From an uncultured Pelagibacteraceae bacterium (GTDB taxonomy: Bacteria; Pseudomonadota; Alphaproteobacteria; Pelagibacterales; Pelagibacteraceae): DNA of 53,690 nt. The notes under the pieces were generated by a model. It saw only the letters and a program-made list of their open reading frames with translations, was not told the origin of the DNA and did not search any database. The translations under genes and the position numbers were made by a program. This document shows positions 29,279 through 37,674 of the stretch, piece after piece (the first letter of the stretch is position 1; every line of letters starts with the position of its first letter). The stretch covers positions 1-53,690 of the forward strand of contig CABYDK010000003.1 of the NCBI GenBank assembly GCA_902517735.1, in the 5' to 3' direction.

Positions 29279-29740
29279 ATGCCATTAAAAGAGACAATCG
29301 AAACTGAATACAAAAACGCCTTAAAAGCCAAAGATAAAACAAAAATATCAACTTATAGGTTAATTTTATCATCAATTAAGGATCTGGATATTTCAAATAG
29401 GTCTGGTCCAAATAAAAAAGAAACAGATGATGAAGACATAAAAAAGCTTCTGAAAAAAATGGTCAAACAGAGAGCCGAATCGATAGATATCTACAAAAAA
29501 AACAATAGGACAGATCTCTTAGAGGTAGAGCAAAATGAATATAATATTTTAACTGGATTTTTACCAAAACAGCTTGGCGAGGAAGAAACTAAAAAAATTT
29601 GTGCAGAACTGATTTCTAAACTTGGTGCAAATTCACTTAAAGACATGGGAAAAGTAATGGGTGAATTAAAAAAACTGCATTCAGATGAAATTGATTTTGC
29701 AAAAGCAGGTCCTCTCATTAAAGAATTATTAAATAATTAA
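29279..29740 (+). CDS. GatB/YqeY domain-containing protein
   Basis: 153 residues, all of it the YqeY domain: N-terminal LKETIETEYKNALKAKDKTKISTYRLILSSIK (cited as ALKAKDKTKISTYRLI) then QRAESIDIYKKNNR, EQNEYNILTGFLPKQL and the C-terminal MGKVMGELKK. The fold is shared with the tail domain of GatB, which binds tRNA; free-standing YqeY has no firm function. It is immediately upstream of dnaG, with which it shares one base (TAATG), a common alphaproteobacterial arrangement. Confidence 0.93.
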   Translation: MPLKETIETEYKNALKAKDKTKISTYRLILSSIKDLDISNRSGPNKKETDDEDIKKLLKKMVKQRAESIDIYKKNNRTDLLEVEQNEYNILTGFLPKQLGEEETKKICAELISKLGANSLKDMGKVMGELKKLHSDEIDFAKAGPLIKELLNN

Positions 29741-31515
29741 TGAAATATCCTAAAGAATATCTTGATGAAATTAAAACAAGGTTAAAAGTTTCATCTGTTG
29801 TATCAAAATCTGTTGTCTTAAAAAAAAGAGGAAAAGAGTTTGTTGGTTTGTCTCCTTTCAAAAATGAAAAAACTCCATCATTTACAGTCAATGATGAAAA
29901 AGAATTTTATCATTGTTTTGCAACATCAGAGCATGGCAACATTTTTGACTTCGTCATGAAAATTCAAAATCTTAAATTTGGTGAGGCAGTAAAACATTTA
30001 GCTCAATTAGCTGGGATGCAACCTTATATGTTTTCAAAACAGGATGAGGAAAGAGAAAAAAAGTGGAAAGAGTACCAATCAATCTTTAGTGAATATGTAG
30101 ATTTTTACCATAACGAATTATTAAAAAATGAGAGCTATTCTATTGCAAGAGATTATTTAAAAAATAGATCTTTAACTAAAGAAGAGGTTAAAAAATTTAA
30201 AATTGGATATATACAAAAAAATCCAAATTTCTATGAAAAATTAAAAGATAATTATAGTGAGCAAACTTTAGCTGAAACTGGTTTGTTTTATTTGGATGAA
30301 AAAAAGAAAATATATGTTGAAAGATTTAGAGGTAGATTAATATTTCCAATCAATAACATTTCAGGTCAACCAATAGCCTTAGGCGGAAGAATAATTGAAA
30401 ATTTAGACTATTTGGCTAAATATATAAATTCACCTGAAACAAATTTTTTTAAAAAAGGATCCAATTTATATAATTTAGATATAGCTCGAAAACTTTCTAA
30501 CAAAATAGACCACATTTATTTGGTCGAGGGTTATATGGATGTAGTTGGTTTAAGTAAAAATGGAGTTGACAATGCTGTTGCAAATCTTGGAACTTCTTTG
30601 ACAGATAAACAAATTTTAACTCTTAACCAATTTTTTGATGACATCATTATCTGCTTTGATGGTGATGAAAGTGGTTATAAAGCAGCATTAAGAGCAGCAG
30701 AAAATTCTATTAAAGAATTAAAACCCGAAAAACAAATTTCATTTTTATTTTTACCAAACAAGGAAGACCCTGATAGCTATGTGAATAAAAATGGTAAAGC
30801 TAATTTTATTGATTTTACCAAACAAAGTAAGCTATCTATTCATCAATTTATTTTTAATCATTATAAAAAACAAACAGAAAACAATCCTTCTTCGTTGGCA
30901 ATTTTTGAAAAAAAATTGAGAAGTATTGCTAACACAATTAAAGATAATTTTATAAAAAAGTATGTATTAGAATATTTCTTAGAAAAAATTGCAGAATTAA
31001 CACCTCATTCTAATCAAAATAAGAAAAAGTTTTTTGTTAAAAGAGCAAAATCACTAGATACTACCAAGAAGCATTTTAATGACAGTCAATCACTGACTAG
31101 CGTAGAGCTTAAAGAGTTCTCTTTATTATATTTAACAATGAATAATTTAAATTTATTACAAGCAAACATACATTTAATTGAAAATATTAAATTATTTACC
31201 GAAGTTAATAAAAAAATATTTGAACTAATAATTGAGAAGCTGAAAACTGGAGAGCAAATTACAATTGAAGATTTAAAGTTAGATAGTCAATTGTTAGAAA
31301 AAATATATAAATTTGCACCCATCAAACATATTCTTAAAAATCAAGCTGATGATGATCAAAAAACTATGGAGTTATTAGATGATATCTCAAGAGATCTTAT
31401 GAATTATGATCTTGAGTTCAGAATTCAAGAATTAGAATCGAAGTTCTCGGTTGACATGAGCGAGACCACATTTAATGAGCTAAAAGAGCTGAAAAAAAAG
31501 CAGAATCTCAATTAA
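29740..31515 (+). CDS. dnaG: DNA primase with degenerate zinc-binding domain
   Basis: 591 residues. The N-terminal zinc-finger-like domain aligns well (SPFKNEKTPSFTV, YHCFATSEHGNIFDF), but the CHC2 ligands are mostly changed: the expected Cys and His are S38 and K41, C59 is kept, and the expected last Cys is T62. The TOPRIM catalytic core is intact: YLVEGYMDV (Glu), CFDGDESGYKAALRA (DxD-type). The C-terminal ~150 residues form the helicase-binding domain. DnaG makes RNA primers at the fork. It is followed by rpoD after 67 bases, giving the macromolecular-synthesis order dnaG-rpoD. Confidence 0.97.
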   Translation: MKYPKEYLDEIKTRLKVSSVVSKSVVLKKRGKEFVGLSPFKNEKTPSFTVNDEKEFYHCFATSEHGNIFDFVMKIQNLKFGEAVKHLAQLAGMQPYMFSKQDEEREKKWKEYQSIFSEYVDFYHNELLKNESYSIARDYLKNRSLTKEEVKKFKIGYIQKNPNFYEKLKDNYSEQTLAETGLFYLDEKKKIYVERFRGRLIFPINNISGQPIALGGRIIENLDYLAKYINSPETNFFKKGSNLYNLDIARKLSNKIDHIYLVEGYMDVVGLSKNGVDNAVANLGTSLTDKQILTLNQFFDDIIICFDGDESGYKAALRAAENSIKELKPEKQISFLFLPNKEDPDSYVNKNGKANFIDFTKQSKLSIHQFIFNHYKKQTENNPSSLAIFEKKLRSIANTIKDNFIKKYVLEYFLEKIAELTPHSNQNKKKFFVKRAKSLDTTKKHFNDSQSLTSVELKEFSLLYLTMNNLNLLQANIHLIENIKLFTEVNKKIFELIIEKLKTGEQITIEDLKLDSQLLEKIYKFAPIKHILKNQADDDQKTMELLDDISRDLMNYDLEFRIQELESKFSVDMSETTFNELKELKKKQNLN

Positions 31516-31582
31516 TCTAGCAAATTTAGTCATGGATTTTTACTGATTTCACATTATATAAGACTCCCAAACTTATATTACC

Positions 31583-33406
31583 GTGGAAAGAATTATAACT
31601 AAATCATTTGCTAGATTAATGGGTCGTGGAACCCATAGAGGATTTATAACTCATGAGGAATTATGTAAATCTTTAGGAAAGAGGAATCTTTCTGATGAAA
31701 ATTTATCTAAAGCATTCATCCATATTCTAAATGAAAGTATTACACTTGTTGAAAAAAAATCTGATTACAAAGTTTTAAGAAAAAAAGAATCTTCCTCAAA
31801 AGAAGAGGGAAAAACGATTGAAAAAAGTGATGACCCTATAAGAATGTATTTAAGAGAAATGGGCGGTGTTGAACTTCTTTCAAGAGAAGGCGAGATAGCG
31901 ATTGCGAAAAGAATAGAGGCAGGAAAAGATGTAATGTTAATAGCATTATCTCAAAGCCCAATAACCGCACAACAATTTTTTGAGTGGAACGAAAAATTAC
32001 AAAAAGATGAGATTTTGGTCAGAGAAATAATTGATATTGATACCAATTATATGGAAGATGAGAGCACCGGACCAAGCGCTAAACAAAAAAATGCTGGTGA
32101 AACTGATAAAGAAGATGGATCTTCAGAAGAAGATGATGATTTTAACCCTACACTTGCTGCAATGGAAACAGAAATCAAACCTAAAGTATTGAAAACTGTC
32201 CATACACTTACAAAAGAATATAATAAGTTAATTAGGTATCAAAAAGAAAAATTAGAATGTGTTTTAAATTCACAAACTTTTTCCTCAGTTAAAGAAAAAG
32301 GTTATGAAAAGATTGTGAATGAGATTTTAGAAAATATAAAATCTCTTCAATTATCCCCATCAGTTTTAGAGGAACTTGTTCAAAAACACTACATAGAGAA
32401 TAAGAAGATCATATCTCTCGAGGGAAATTTATTGAGACTTGCAATGGATCATAAAATTTCAAGGAATGAGTTTATCAAATTTTATATAGGTAATGAAATT
32501 AATCCAAATTTAAAAAAGTTTTTAGATACAAATAATGTTTGGAAACAATTTTTTGCAAAAAATAAAGATGAGTTTAAACATATTAGAATTAGATTAATTG
32601 AAATTAGTAATAAACTTGGAATGTCTGTTACTGATTTTAAAAAGTTGGTTAGTAGAGTTCAAAAAGGAGAAAAAGAGTCTAGAATAGCAAAAAAAGAAAT
32701 GGTTGAAGCTAACCTGAGACTAGTTATTTCTATAGCAAAGAAATATACTAATAGAGGTCTACAATTTTTGGATTTAATTCAAGAAGGAAACATTGGTTTA
32801 ATGAAAGCAGTTGACAAATTTGAATATAGAAGAGGATATAAATTTTCAACTTACGCAACATGGTGGATTAGACAAGCAATAACGAGATCTATAGCCGACC
32901 AAGCAAGAACAATAAGAATTCCAGTGCATATGATTGAAACAATTAACAAGATTGTAAGAACTCAAAGACTAATTCTTAGTGAATTTGGTAGAGAAGCTAC
33001 ACCAGAGGAACTTGCAAAAAAACTCAGAATGCCTTTAGACAAAGTTAGAAAAGTATTAAAAATTTCTAAAGAACCAGTCTCATTAGAAAAACCTGTAGGA
33101 GATGAAGAAGACAGTAGTTTAGGAGACTTTATAGAAGATACAAAAGCTTTAGCTCCGCTAGAACAAGCAATTAAATCTAATTTAGGCGAGGCAACTACAA
33201 AAATATTATCTACTTTGACCCCTAGAGAAGAAAGAGTTTTAAGAATGAGATTTGGTGTAGGTATGAATACAGATCATACTTTAGAAGAAGTTGGGCTTCA
33301 GTTTTCAGTCACACGAGAAAGAATTAGACAAATAGAAGCTAAAGCTCTAAGAAAACTTAAGCATCCAAGTCGATCAAAACAGTTAAAAAGTTTCTTAGAA
33401 AGCTAA
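31583..33406 (+). CDS. rpoD: RNA polymerase primary sigma factor (sigma-70)
   Basis: 607 residues starting with GTG. Region 1.1 is recognisable in the N-terminal ~75 residues; region 1.2 in [22 protein letters not shown] (cited as [17 protein letters not shown]). A non-conserved acidic insert lies around 160-200. Region 2 contains [26 protein letters not shown] and [15 protein letters not shown] (-10 recognition); region 4.2 contains [18 protein letters not shown] (-35 recognition). It directs polymerase to housekeeping promoters. I see no other in-frame upstream start. Confidence 0.99.
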   Translation: MERIITKSFARLMGRGTHRGFITHEELCKSLGKRNLSDENLSKAFIHILNESITLVEKKSDYKVLRKKESSSKEEGKTIEKSDDPIRMYLREMGGVELLSREGEIAIAKRIEAGKDVMLIALSQSPITAQQFFEWNEKLQKDEILVREIIDIDTNYMEDESTGPSAKQKNAGETDKEDGSSEEDDDFNPTLAAMETEIKPKVLKTVHTLTKEYNKLIRYQKEKLECVLNSQTFSSVKEKGYEKIVNEILENIKSLQLSPSVLEELVQKHYIENKKIISLEGNLLRLAMDHKISRNEFIKFYIGNEINPNLKKFLDTNNVWKQFFAKNKDEFKHIRIRLIEISNKLGMSVTDFKKLVSRVQKGEKESRIAKKEMVEANLRLVISIAKKYTNRGLQFLDLIQEGNIGLMKAVDKFEYRRGYKFSTYATWWIRQAITRSIADQARTIRIPVHMIETINKIVRTQRLILSEFGREATPEELAKKLRMPLDKVRKVLKISKEPVSLEKPVGDEEDSSLGDFIEDTKALAPLEQAIKSNLGEATTKILSTLTPREERVLRMRFGVGMNTDHTLEEVGLQFSVTRERIRQIEAKALRKLKHPSRSKQLKSFLES

Positions 33407-33475
33407 TTAATTTTTATTAATTTAAATTTTAAACTTGTGTTAAAATTATAGAAATTTAATTTAATTTTAAAAATA

Positions 33476-34708
33476 ATGATTTTAAACAAATTTACTTTTA
33501 ACTATTTCCTTATTTTATTCTCACTCATTCCAGTAAGTATGATAATTGGTTCAGCAGCTTCAGTCATTAATATCTTATTGATAGATTTATCATTTATATT
33601 ATTGATAATATTTAGAAAAGATTTTTTTTTTTTAAAAAGTGAACCAATAATATATTTGTTTGGTTTATATATTTATTTAATTTTTAATTCATTTGTCTCT
33701 CTAGATTTTTCAGAAGGTTTATTAAGAAATTTTGGGTTTTTAAGAATTATAATTTTATTTGCAGCATTTAACTATTTTTTTCTCGATGAAAATTTTTACA
33801 AAAAAGTTTTTAAATTTTGGCTGATAGTTATTTTTATAGTTTTAATTGACGTTTTTATTGAAAGATTTATGGGAAAAAATATTCTTGGGTATGATGGATT
33901 GGATTATGGGCACAGGATAGTAAGTTTTTTTAAAGATGAACTTATTGTAGGGGGTTTTTTAAATGGATTTTATCTAATATTGATTGGTTTTTTATTTAAT
34001 GAATTAAAAGGTAAAAAAAAATTTATATTCGGTTTTGCGCTAATTATTTTAATTTTATACGCTATATTATTAAGTGGAGAAAGATCTAATGCTATAAAAG
34101 CATTTATAGGTTTATTTCTTTTTTTATCTTTTATGAAGTCATTCAATTTTAAAACAAAAATAATTTTAATTTCAGGTACAGTTATTTTGTTAGTTTTTAC
34201 AATCATGAATTCTTATTTTTTAAAAATTAGATACATTGCTCATATTTATTCAAATTTTAAAGAGGATCCTATTTATTTTAATCTTTATGCATCTGGTTTT
34301 CAGGTATTTCAAAACAATAAATTGTTTGGAGTTGGTAATAAAAATTATAGGATTGAAACCTGTAAAAAAAAAGAAGTTAATGATATTAAAAAAACTGATA
34401 GATACTTTTGCAATACCCATCCTCATCAAATTTATTTAGAATTACTATCAGAACATGGAATAGTAGGGAGTTTTATAATTATATTCATTTTATTTAAGAT
34501 TATATATTCAAAAATTTTTAAAATTATAAATACAAATAATCACCTAAAATTAGGTTCATTTTTATATATGTTATTAGTCTTTACTCCATTATTGCCTAGT
34601 GGAGCCTTTTTTAATAATTTTTTATTAACAATTTTTGCTATAAATCTATCTATATTTTATGCTTTAGATAAAAGTTCAAATATATTTAGCAATGAAAATT
34701 TAAGATAA
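33476..34708 (+). CDS. O-antigen ligase / polymerase-like membrane protein (Wzy_C family)
   Basis: 410 residues, very hydrophobic, about ten membrane segments. A larger loop at roughly residues 265-325 includes LFGVGNKNYR, DRYFCNTHPHQIYLELLSEHGIVG (cited as THPHQIYLELLSEHG), the pattern of the Wzy_C domain shared by WaaL O-antigen ligases and Wzy polymerases. Such enzymes move glycan from undecaprenyl diphosphate to lipid A core or another acceptor. There are no other surface polysaccharide genes nearby, so the acceptor is unknown. It stands alone between rpoD and the tRNA genes, 10 bases before tRNA-Val. Confidence 0.85.
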   Translation: MILNKFTFNYFLILFSLIPVSMIIGSAASVINILLIDLSFILLIIFRKDFFFLKSEPIIYLFGLYIYLIFNSFVSLDFSEGLLRNFGFLRIIILFAAFNYFFLDENFYKKVFKFWLIVIFIVLIDVFIERFMGKNILGYDGLDYGHRIVSFFKDELIVGGFLNGFYLILIGFLFNELKGKKKFIFGFALIILILYAILLSGERSNAIKAFIGLFLFLSFMKSFNFKTKIILISGTVILLVFTIMNSYFLKIRYIAHIYSNFKEDPIYFNLYASGFQVFQNNKLFGVGNKNYRIETCKKKEVNDIKKTDRYFCNTHPHQIYLELLSEHGIVGSFIIIFILFKIIYSKIFKIINTNNHLKLGSFLYMLLVFTPLLPSGAFFNNFLLTIFAINLSIFYALDKSSNIFSNENLR

Positions 34709-34718
34709 AACTGAATTA

Positions 34719-34794
34719 GGGCCGTTAGCTCAATAGTTAGAGTACTGCATTGACATTGCAGGGGTAGTTGGAGCGTAACCAACACGGCCCACCA
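34719..34794 (+). tRNA. tRNA-Val (anticodon GAC), unusual T-loop
   Basis: A 76-base cloverleaf with encoded CCA. Acceptor stem 34719-34725 pairs perfectly with 34784-34790. Anticodon stem CTGCA/TGCAG encloses loop TTGACAT, with anticodon GAC at 34752-34754, reading GUC/GUU. The T-stem GTTGG/CCAAC is perfect, but the loop reads AGCGTAA in place of TTCGAnT, and the D-loop lacks the GG pair. Stems are intact, so I believe it is a functional gene rather than a pseudogene. Confidence 0.88.
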
Positions 34795-34810
34795 ATTAAA
34801 TTATCTTTGA

Positions 34811-34839
34811 TTGATAACTTTAAGAAAATGATGTAACAA
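34811..34839 (+). promoter_or_regulatory. Possible sigma-70 promoter for the CAT tRNA
   Basis: TTGATA at 34811-34816 and TAACAA at 34834-34839 are 17 bases apart and end 11 bases before the tRNA 5' end. The match to the -10 is moderate, and AT-rich DNA gives chance matches, so this is tentative. Confidence 0.3.
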
Positions 34840-34850
34840 ACAAACTGTTT

Positions 34851-34927
34851 GGGCCTGTAGCTCAGTTGGTTAGAGCAGTACACTCATAATGTATTGGTCC
34901 CAGGTTCGAGTCCTGGCGGGCCCACCA
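34851..34927 (+). tRNA. tRNA with CAT anticodon, probably tRNA-Ile2 (lysidine-modified)
   Basis: A 77-base cloverleaf with encoded CCA: acceptor GGGCCTG/CGGGCCC, D-arm with GG, anticodon loop CTCATAA, T-loop TTCGAGT. A CAT anticodon fits elongator Met, initiator Met or Ile2. The C4-G69 and C5-G68 pairs are the known TilS recognition determinants in E. coli Ile2, and the GAGCAG...TTGGTC surroundings also match Ile2. A mispaired 1-72, expected for initiator tRNA, is absent. I favour Ile2, but elongator Met is not ruled out. Confidence 0.9.
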
Positions 34928-34931
34928 TTAG

Positions 34932-35519
34932 TTATTGATTTGAAAATTCTTCTAAAGTTTTAAACAGAGCATTAATATCGCCATCATTACTATTTAATAC
35001 CGAAGCAAATTCTTCCTTCTGAGTTCTTGCTAAGCTGAGACCCTCAATTATTAAATCTCTTATTAATGGTTTCTCTGGATTTTTTGTGTAAATTCTCCAA
35101 TCAATCTTAATTTCTGGTCTTTCACTGGTAGCTTTTAAAGTACTATTTACAATTGTGTAATTTTTATTTAATTTTTCTTTTGAAAATACATCAATCTCTG
35201 GATTTGTATATTCTGCTAATCTACTTGAAAAACTTTTAAGAAAATACTCTTGAAATAATTTTGAGTACTTTTCTTTATCTGAATCGCTCAAATTTTTTCT
35301 TACCCCACCAAGCGTATAAAAACCTATACCTTGAATATCTACAGTATCTTTAGCTATTAGTTTAAGTTCCTCTATTTTTTTTTCTTTGGATATATTTTCA
35401 GAGAGTAATTTTGAGGCCCTATTTACCGTAGATTGAACAAAAACGTCAGGCTCTATTGACAATGCATTACCGAAAATTAAATTTATTACAAAAATTATAC
35501 TTAATAATTTTGTTTTCAT
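34932..35519 (-). CDS. mlaC: MlaC-family phospholipid transport protein
   Basis: 195 residues from the ATG at 35519, which begins a signal peptide (MKTKLLSIIFVINLIFGNALS). An ATG at 35558 would place 13 basic residues ahead of it and overlap mlaA by 22 bases. The mature part fits the Ttg2D/MlaC family: a helical N-terminus with VNRASKLLSENIS, DIQGIGFYTLGGVRKNLSD, YFLKSFSSRLAEY, and a C-terminal IDWRIYTKNPEKPLIRDLIIEGLSL (cited as IRDLIIEGLSL). MlaC carries phospholipid between MlaA at the outer membrane and the inner-membrane MlaFEDB, which is not encoded here. Confidence 0.9.
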   Translation of the reverse strand: MKTKLLSIIFVINLIFGNALSIEPDVFVQSTVNRASKLLSENISKEKKIEELKLIAKDTVDIQGIGFYTLGGVRKNLSDSDKEKYSKLFQEYFLKSFSSRLAEYTNPEIDVFSKEKLNKNYTIVNSTLKATSERPEIKIDWRIYTKNPEKPLIRDLIIEGLSLARTQKEEFASVLNSNDGDINALFKTLEEFSNQ

Positions 35520-35536
35520 AAATTTAAAGATTGTTC

Positions 35537-36322
35537 TTAATTTTCGATTTCTTCCCAATCACTGTCGTCTTGTGTATTAACAATTGTTTTTGCATTTAGA
35601 ATTTTTTGCTGTCTATCTTGCAAATAAAGACTTTTTACAGATGCATAAAAATCAATTGAATTTTTTTCTAAATTATCAATTGAATCATAATTTTTTGCTC
35701 TAAAGTCTACTCCACTAGTCACTTTCGAAGCATAATAATCGAAATCACTGAAGTATTGAGTATCATTATTGACAGTTATGTTATACCACGCATCACCTCC
35801 TACAAAATTTGTAATGGATGCAACAGTATCTCTTGCTGTGCTTGGTCCCAAAACTGGTAAAACAATATAGCAGCCTGGACCTGATCCATGAACTGCTAAC
35901 GTTTGACCATAATCTTCTTTTACATATTCCTCAAAGCCTAAGTAAGTAGCAACATCAATTAGACCCAAGATTCCAATAGTAGTATTTATTACAAATCTGC
36001 CTGTATTAACCCCAGCTTTTGAAAATTCTCCTTGAAGTATATTATTAGGTATTGTTACAAGATTTGATAAATTATCTAATGAATTGCTAACCCCACTTTT
36101 AATTGGAGTTGGTAAAGTTCTATAAACACTTGCTACAGGTTTAAATAAAACTTTATCTAACCCTTGGTTCAAAGCAAAAGAAGCTCTATTAAATCCCTCC
36201 CAACACTCTGAAACTTCATTGGGATTATTTTTTTTTAATAATAACTCTCCGTCGGAAGATGCATGAACATTAATTATTAACGCAAGGGTTGTAATAGCTA
36301 TGAGTATAATTTTTTTAAGCAT
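35537..36322 (-). CDS. mlaA: MlaA (VacJ)-family outer membrane protein
   Basis: 261 residues. A signal peptide (about 1-21, ending VHA-SSD) is followed by the MlaA domain: ECWEGFNRASFALNQGLDKV, PIKSGVSNSLDNLSNL, FVINTTIGILGLIDVAT, the DYGQTLAVHGSGPGCYIVLPVLGPS block (cited as DYGQTLAVHGSGPGCYIVLP) and DFRAKNYDSID. MlaA removes phospholipid from the outer leaflet of the outer membrane and hands it to MlaC. No lipobox cysteine is present at the signal cleavage site; the first Cys is C40, so it may not be a lipoprotein. It lies immediately upstream of mlaC on the same strand. Confidence 0.93.
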   Translation of the reverse strand: MLKKIILIAITTLALIINVHASSDGELLLKKNNPNEVSECWEGFNRASFALNQGLDKVLFKPVASVYRTLPTPIKSGVSNSLDNLSNLVTIPNNILQGEFSKAGVNTGRFVINTTIGILGLIDVATYLGFEEYVKEDYGQTLAVHGSGPGCYIVLPVLGPSTARDTVASITNFVGGDAWYNITVNNDTQYFSDFDYYASKVTSGVDFRAKNYDSIDNLEKNSIDFYASVKSLYLQDRQQKILNAKTIVNTQDDSDWEEIEN

Positions 36323-36386
36323 AGAGCTCTTATAGTATAATTTAATCTATTGTAAATTAAGAAATAATCATAAACTCTTATAAAAT

Positions 36387-37115
36387 ATGCTAAAAATAAA
36401 CAAAAATTACTCCCCAAATTTTAGTATTCCAAAAAGAGCAAAAAAAAAAATTAGATTCATTATTTTACATTATACGGGGATGAAAAATGAGACCCTAGTT
36501 CTTAAAAAATTGTGTGACGAAAAAAGTAAATTAAGTGCTCATTATTTTATAAAAAAAAATGGAGAAGTAATAAATTTAGTACCAGATTTATATGAAGCAT
36601 GGCATGCTGGAAAATCTAGATGGAAGAAGATTAAATCTTTAAACAAATATTCAATTGGGATTGAAATACAAAATCAAGGACATGATAACAAATATGAAAA
36701 ATTTTCTTTAAAACAAATTATTAATCTAAAAAAGTTACTTAGAAAATTAATTAAAAGATATAAAGTAAATGTGAATTATGTTTTAGGCCATTCTGATATT
36801 GCGCCTGAAAGAAAAAAAGATCCTGGAGAAAAATTTCCTTGGAAAAAAATTGCTAAAGCAAAGCTTGCCAAATGGCATAAACTTGATGTAAACAAAATTA
36901 AGAAATATAGATTGAAAAGTTTAAACAAAATTGAAAATAAAACTTTTTTAAAAAATTTATATTCTTTGGGTTACAATAAAATAGAAAAAATAGATACTTA
37001 TTTAAGTAATAAATTTTTGATTATAGCATTTCAAAGAAGATTCAGACAAAGCTTAGTGAATGGAAAATCTGACTATGAGTGCTTAATGATAAGCAAAAAC
37101 CTATTAAAACCATAG
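36387..37115 (+). CDS. N-acetylmuramoyl-L-alanine amidase, AmpD-like, with C-terminal peptidoglycan-binding-like region
   Basis: 242 residues. The amidase_2 zinc ligands are H28 (ILHYTG), H135 (VLGHSDIAP) and D145 (KKDPGEKFPW); E93 (GIEIQN) and K143 fit the catalytic pair of AmpD. The C-terminal part (about 170-242) with AFQRRFRQSLVNGKSD resembles a peptidoglycan-binding domain. No signal peptide is seen, which favours a cytosolic anhydro-muropeptide amidase in cell wall recycling, cutting the L-Ala bond. It diverges from mlaA across 64 bases and precedes rnpB. Confidence 0.9.
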   Translation: MLKINKNYSPNFSIPKRAKKKIRFIILHYTGMKNETLVLKKLCDEKSKLSAHYFIKKNGEVINLVPDLYEAWHAGKSRWKKIKSLNKYSIGIEIQNQGHDNKYEKFSLKQIINLKKLLRKLIKRYKVNVNYVLGHSDIAPERKKDPGEKFPWKKIAKAKLAKWHKLDVNKIKKYRLKSLNKIENKTFLKNLYSLGYNKIEKIDTYLSNKFLIIAFQRRFRQSLVNGKSDYECLMISKNLLKP

Positions 37116-37125
37116 ATAATTAATC

Positions 37126-37153
37126 TTGAAAAAAAATTAAAAAACAATAAATT
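37126..37153 (+). promoter_or_regulatory. Possible promoter of rnpB
   Basis: TTGAAA (37126-37131) and TAAATT (37148-37153) are spaced by 16 bases and end 4-5 bases before the predicted 5' end of RNase P RNA, a good position for a stable RNA promoter. AT-rich context makes this tentative. Confidence 0.4.
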
Positions 37154-37157
37154 TAGA

Positions 37158-37516
37158 TTGCCAGATAAATGACTTGTCGCTTTAATTAAGTTTAAAGAGG
37201 AAAGTCCGGGCTCCACAAGGATTCAGTGCCAGATAATACCTGGCAGGGGAAACCCTAGGGACAGTGCCACAGAAAATAAACCGCCATAACATGGCAAGGG
37301 TGAAAAGGTGTGGTAAGAGCACACCGGTTCTATTGGTAACAATGAACGCTGGAAAACCCCACTGGGAGCAAGACTAAGTAGAGGTGACATTGTTGAAAAA
37401 CTAAAAGCCATCCTTGGCTCGTCATCAGGGTTAGTTGCTTGAGTTTAAGAGTGATCTTAAACCTAGACAAATGATAAGTTTAAATGACAGAACCCGGCTT
37501 ACAGTTTGTCTGGCAA
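37158..37516 (+). ncRNA. rnpB: RNase P RNA (bacterial class A)
   Basis: The conserved core is plain: AGAGGAAAGTCCGGGCTCC near the 5' side, then GTAAGAGCACACCGG, and near the 3' end ACAGAACCCGGCTTA. The terminal helix P1 pairs TTGCCAGA (37158-37165) with TCTGGCAA (37509-37516), which sets the ends. Length about 359 bases. The RNA is the ribozyme that removes 5' leaders of tRNAs. The dcw cluster begins about 160 bases downstream. Confidence 0.97.
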
Positions 37517-37601
37517 ACTTCTTTTAAATATCTCGTAAATGTTCTCTTTTTGACTCAATTTTAAACTTAATGAAGGATCAAAATAAACATATTCTTTAAT
37601 A

Positions 37602-37630
37602 TTGACTCTGATAATAAAAACCCATAATAT
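37602..37630 (+). promoter_or_regulatory. Predicted sigma-70 promoter of the dcw cluster
   Basis: TTGACT (37602-37607) and TAATAT (37625-37630) are separated by the ideal 17 bases and lie 45 bases upstream of the mraZ start. The -10 box lies inside the repeated MraZ operator, which fits autorepression. Nothing else is seen between rnpB and this site. Confidence 0.6.
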
Positions 37631-37655
37631 CCCAAATATTCCCATATATGTGGGA
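37621..37655 (-). promoter_or_regulatory. MraZ-binding repeats (MraZ box)
   Basis: Three CCCA units start at 37621, 37631 and 37641, an exact 10-base period. On the other strand they read as TGGG repeats, matching the known MraZ operator form of TGGGN units with 5-base spacers. An opposed TGGGAA (37651-37656) follows. The array overlaps the -10 element and probable transcription start of the cluster, so bound MraZ would block initiation. Confidence 0.75.
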
Positions 37656-37674
37656 ATAAAGGAATTTATGAATT

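Noticed and set aside
33407..33475. Possible terminator of rpoD
   Set aside because: TTAATTTTTATTAA can fold only into a weak AT stem; not distinguishable from background.
37223..37411. 62-codon minus-strand open frame
   Set aside because: Lies antisense inside the conserved core of RNase P RNA.
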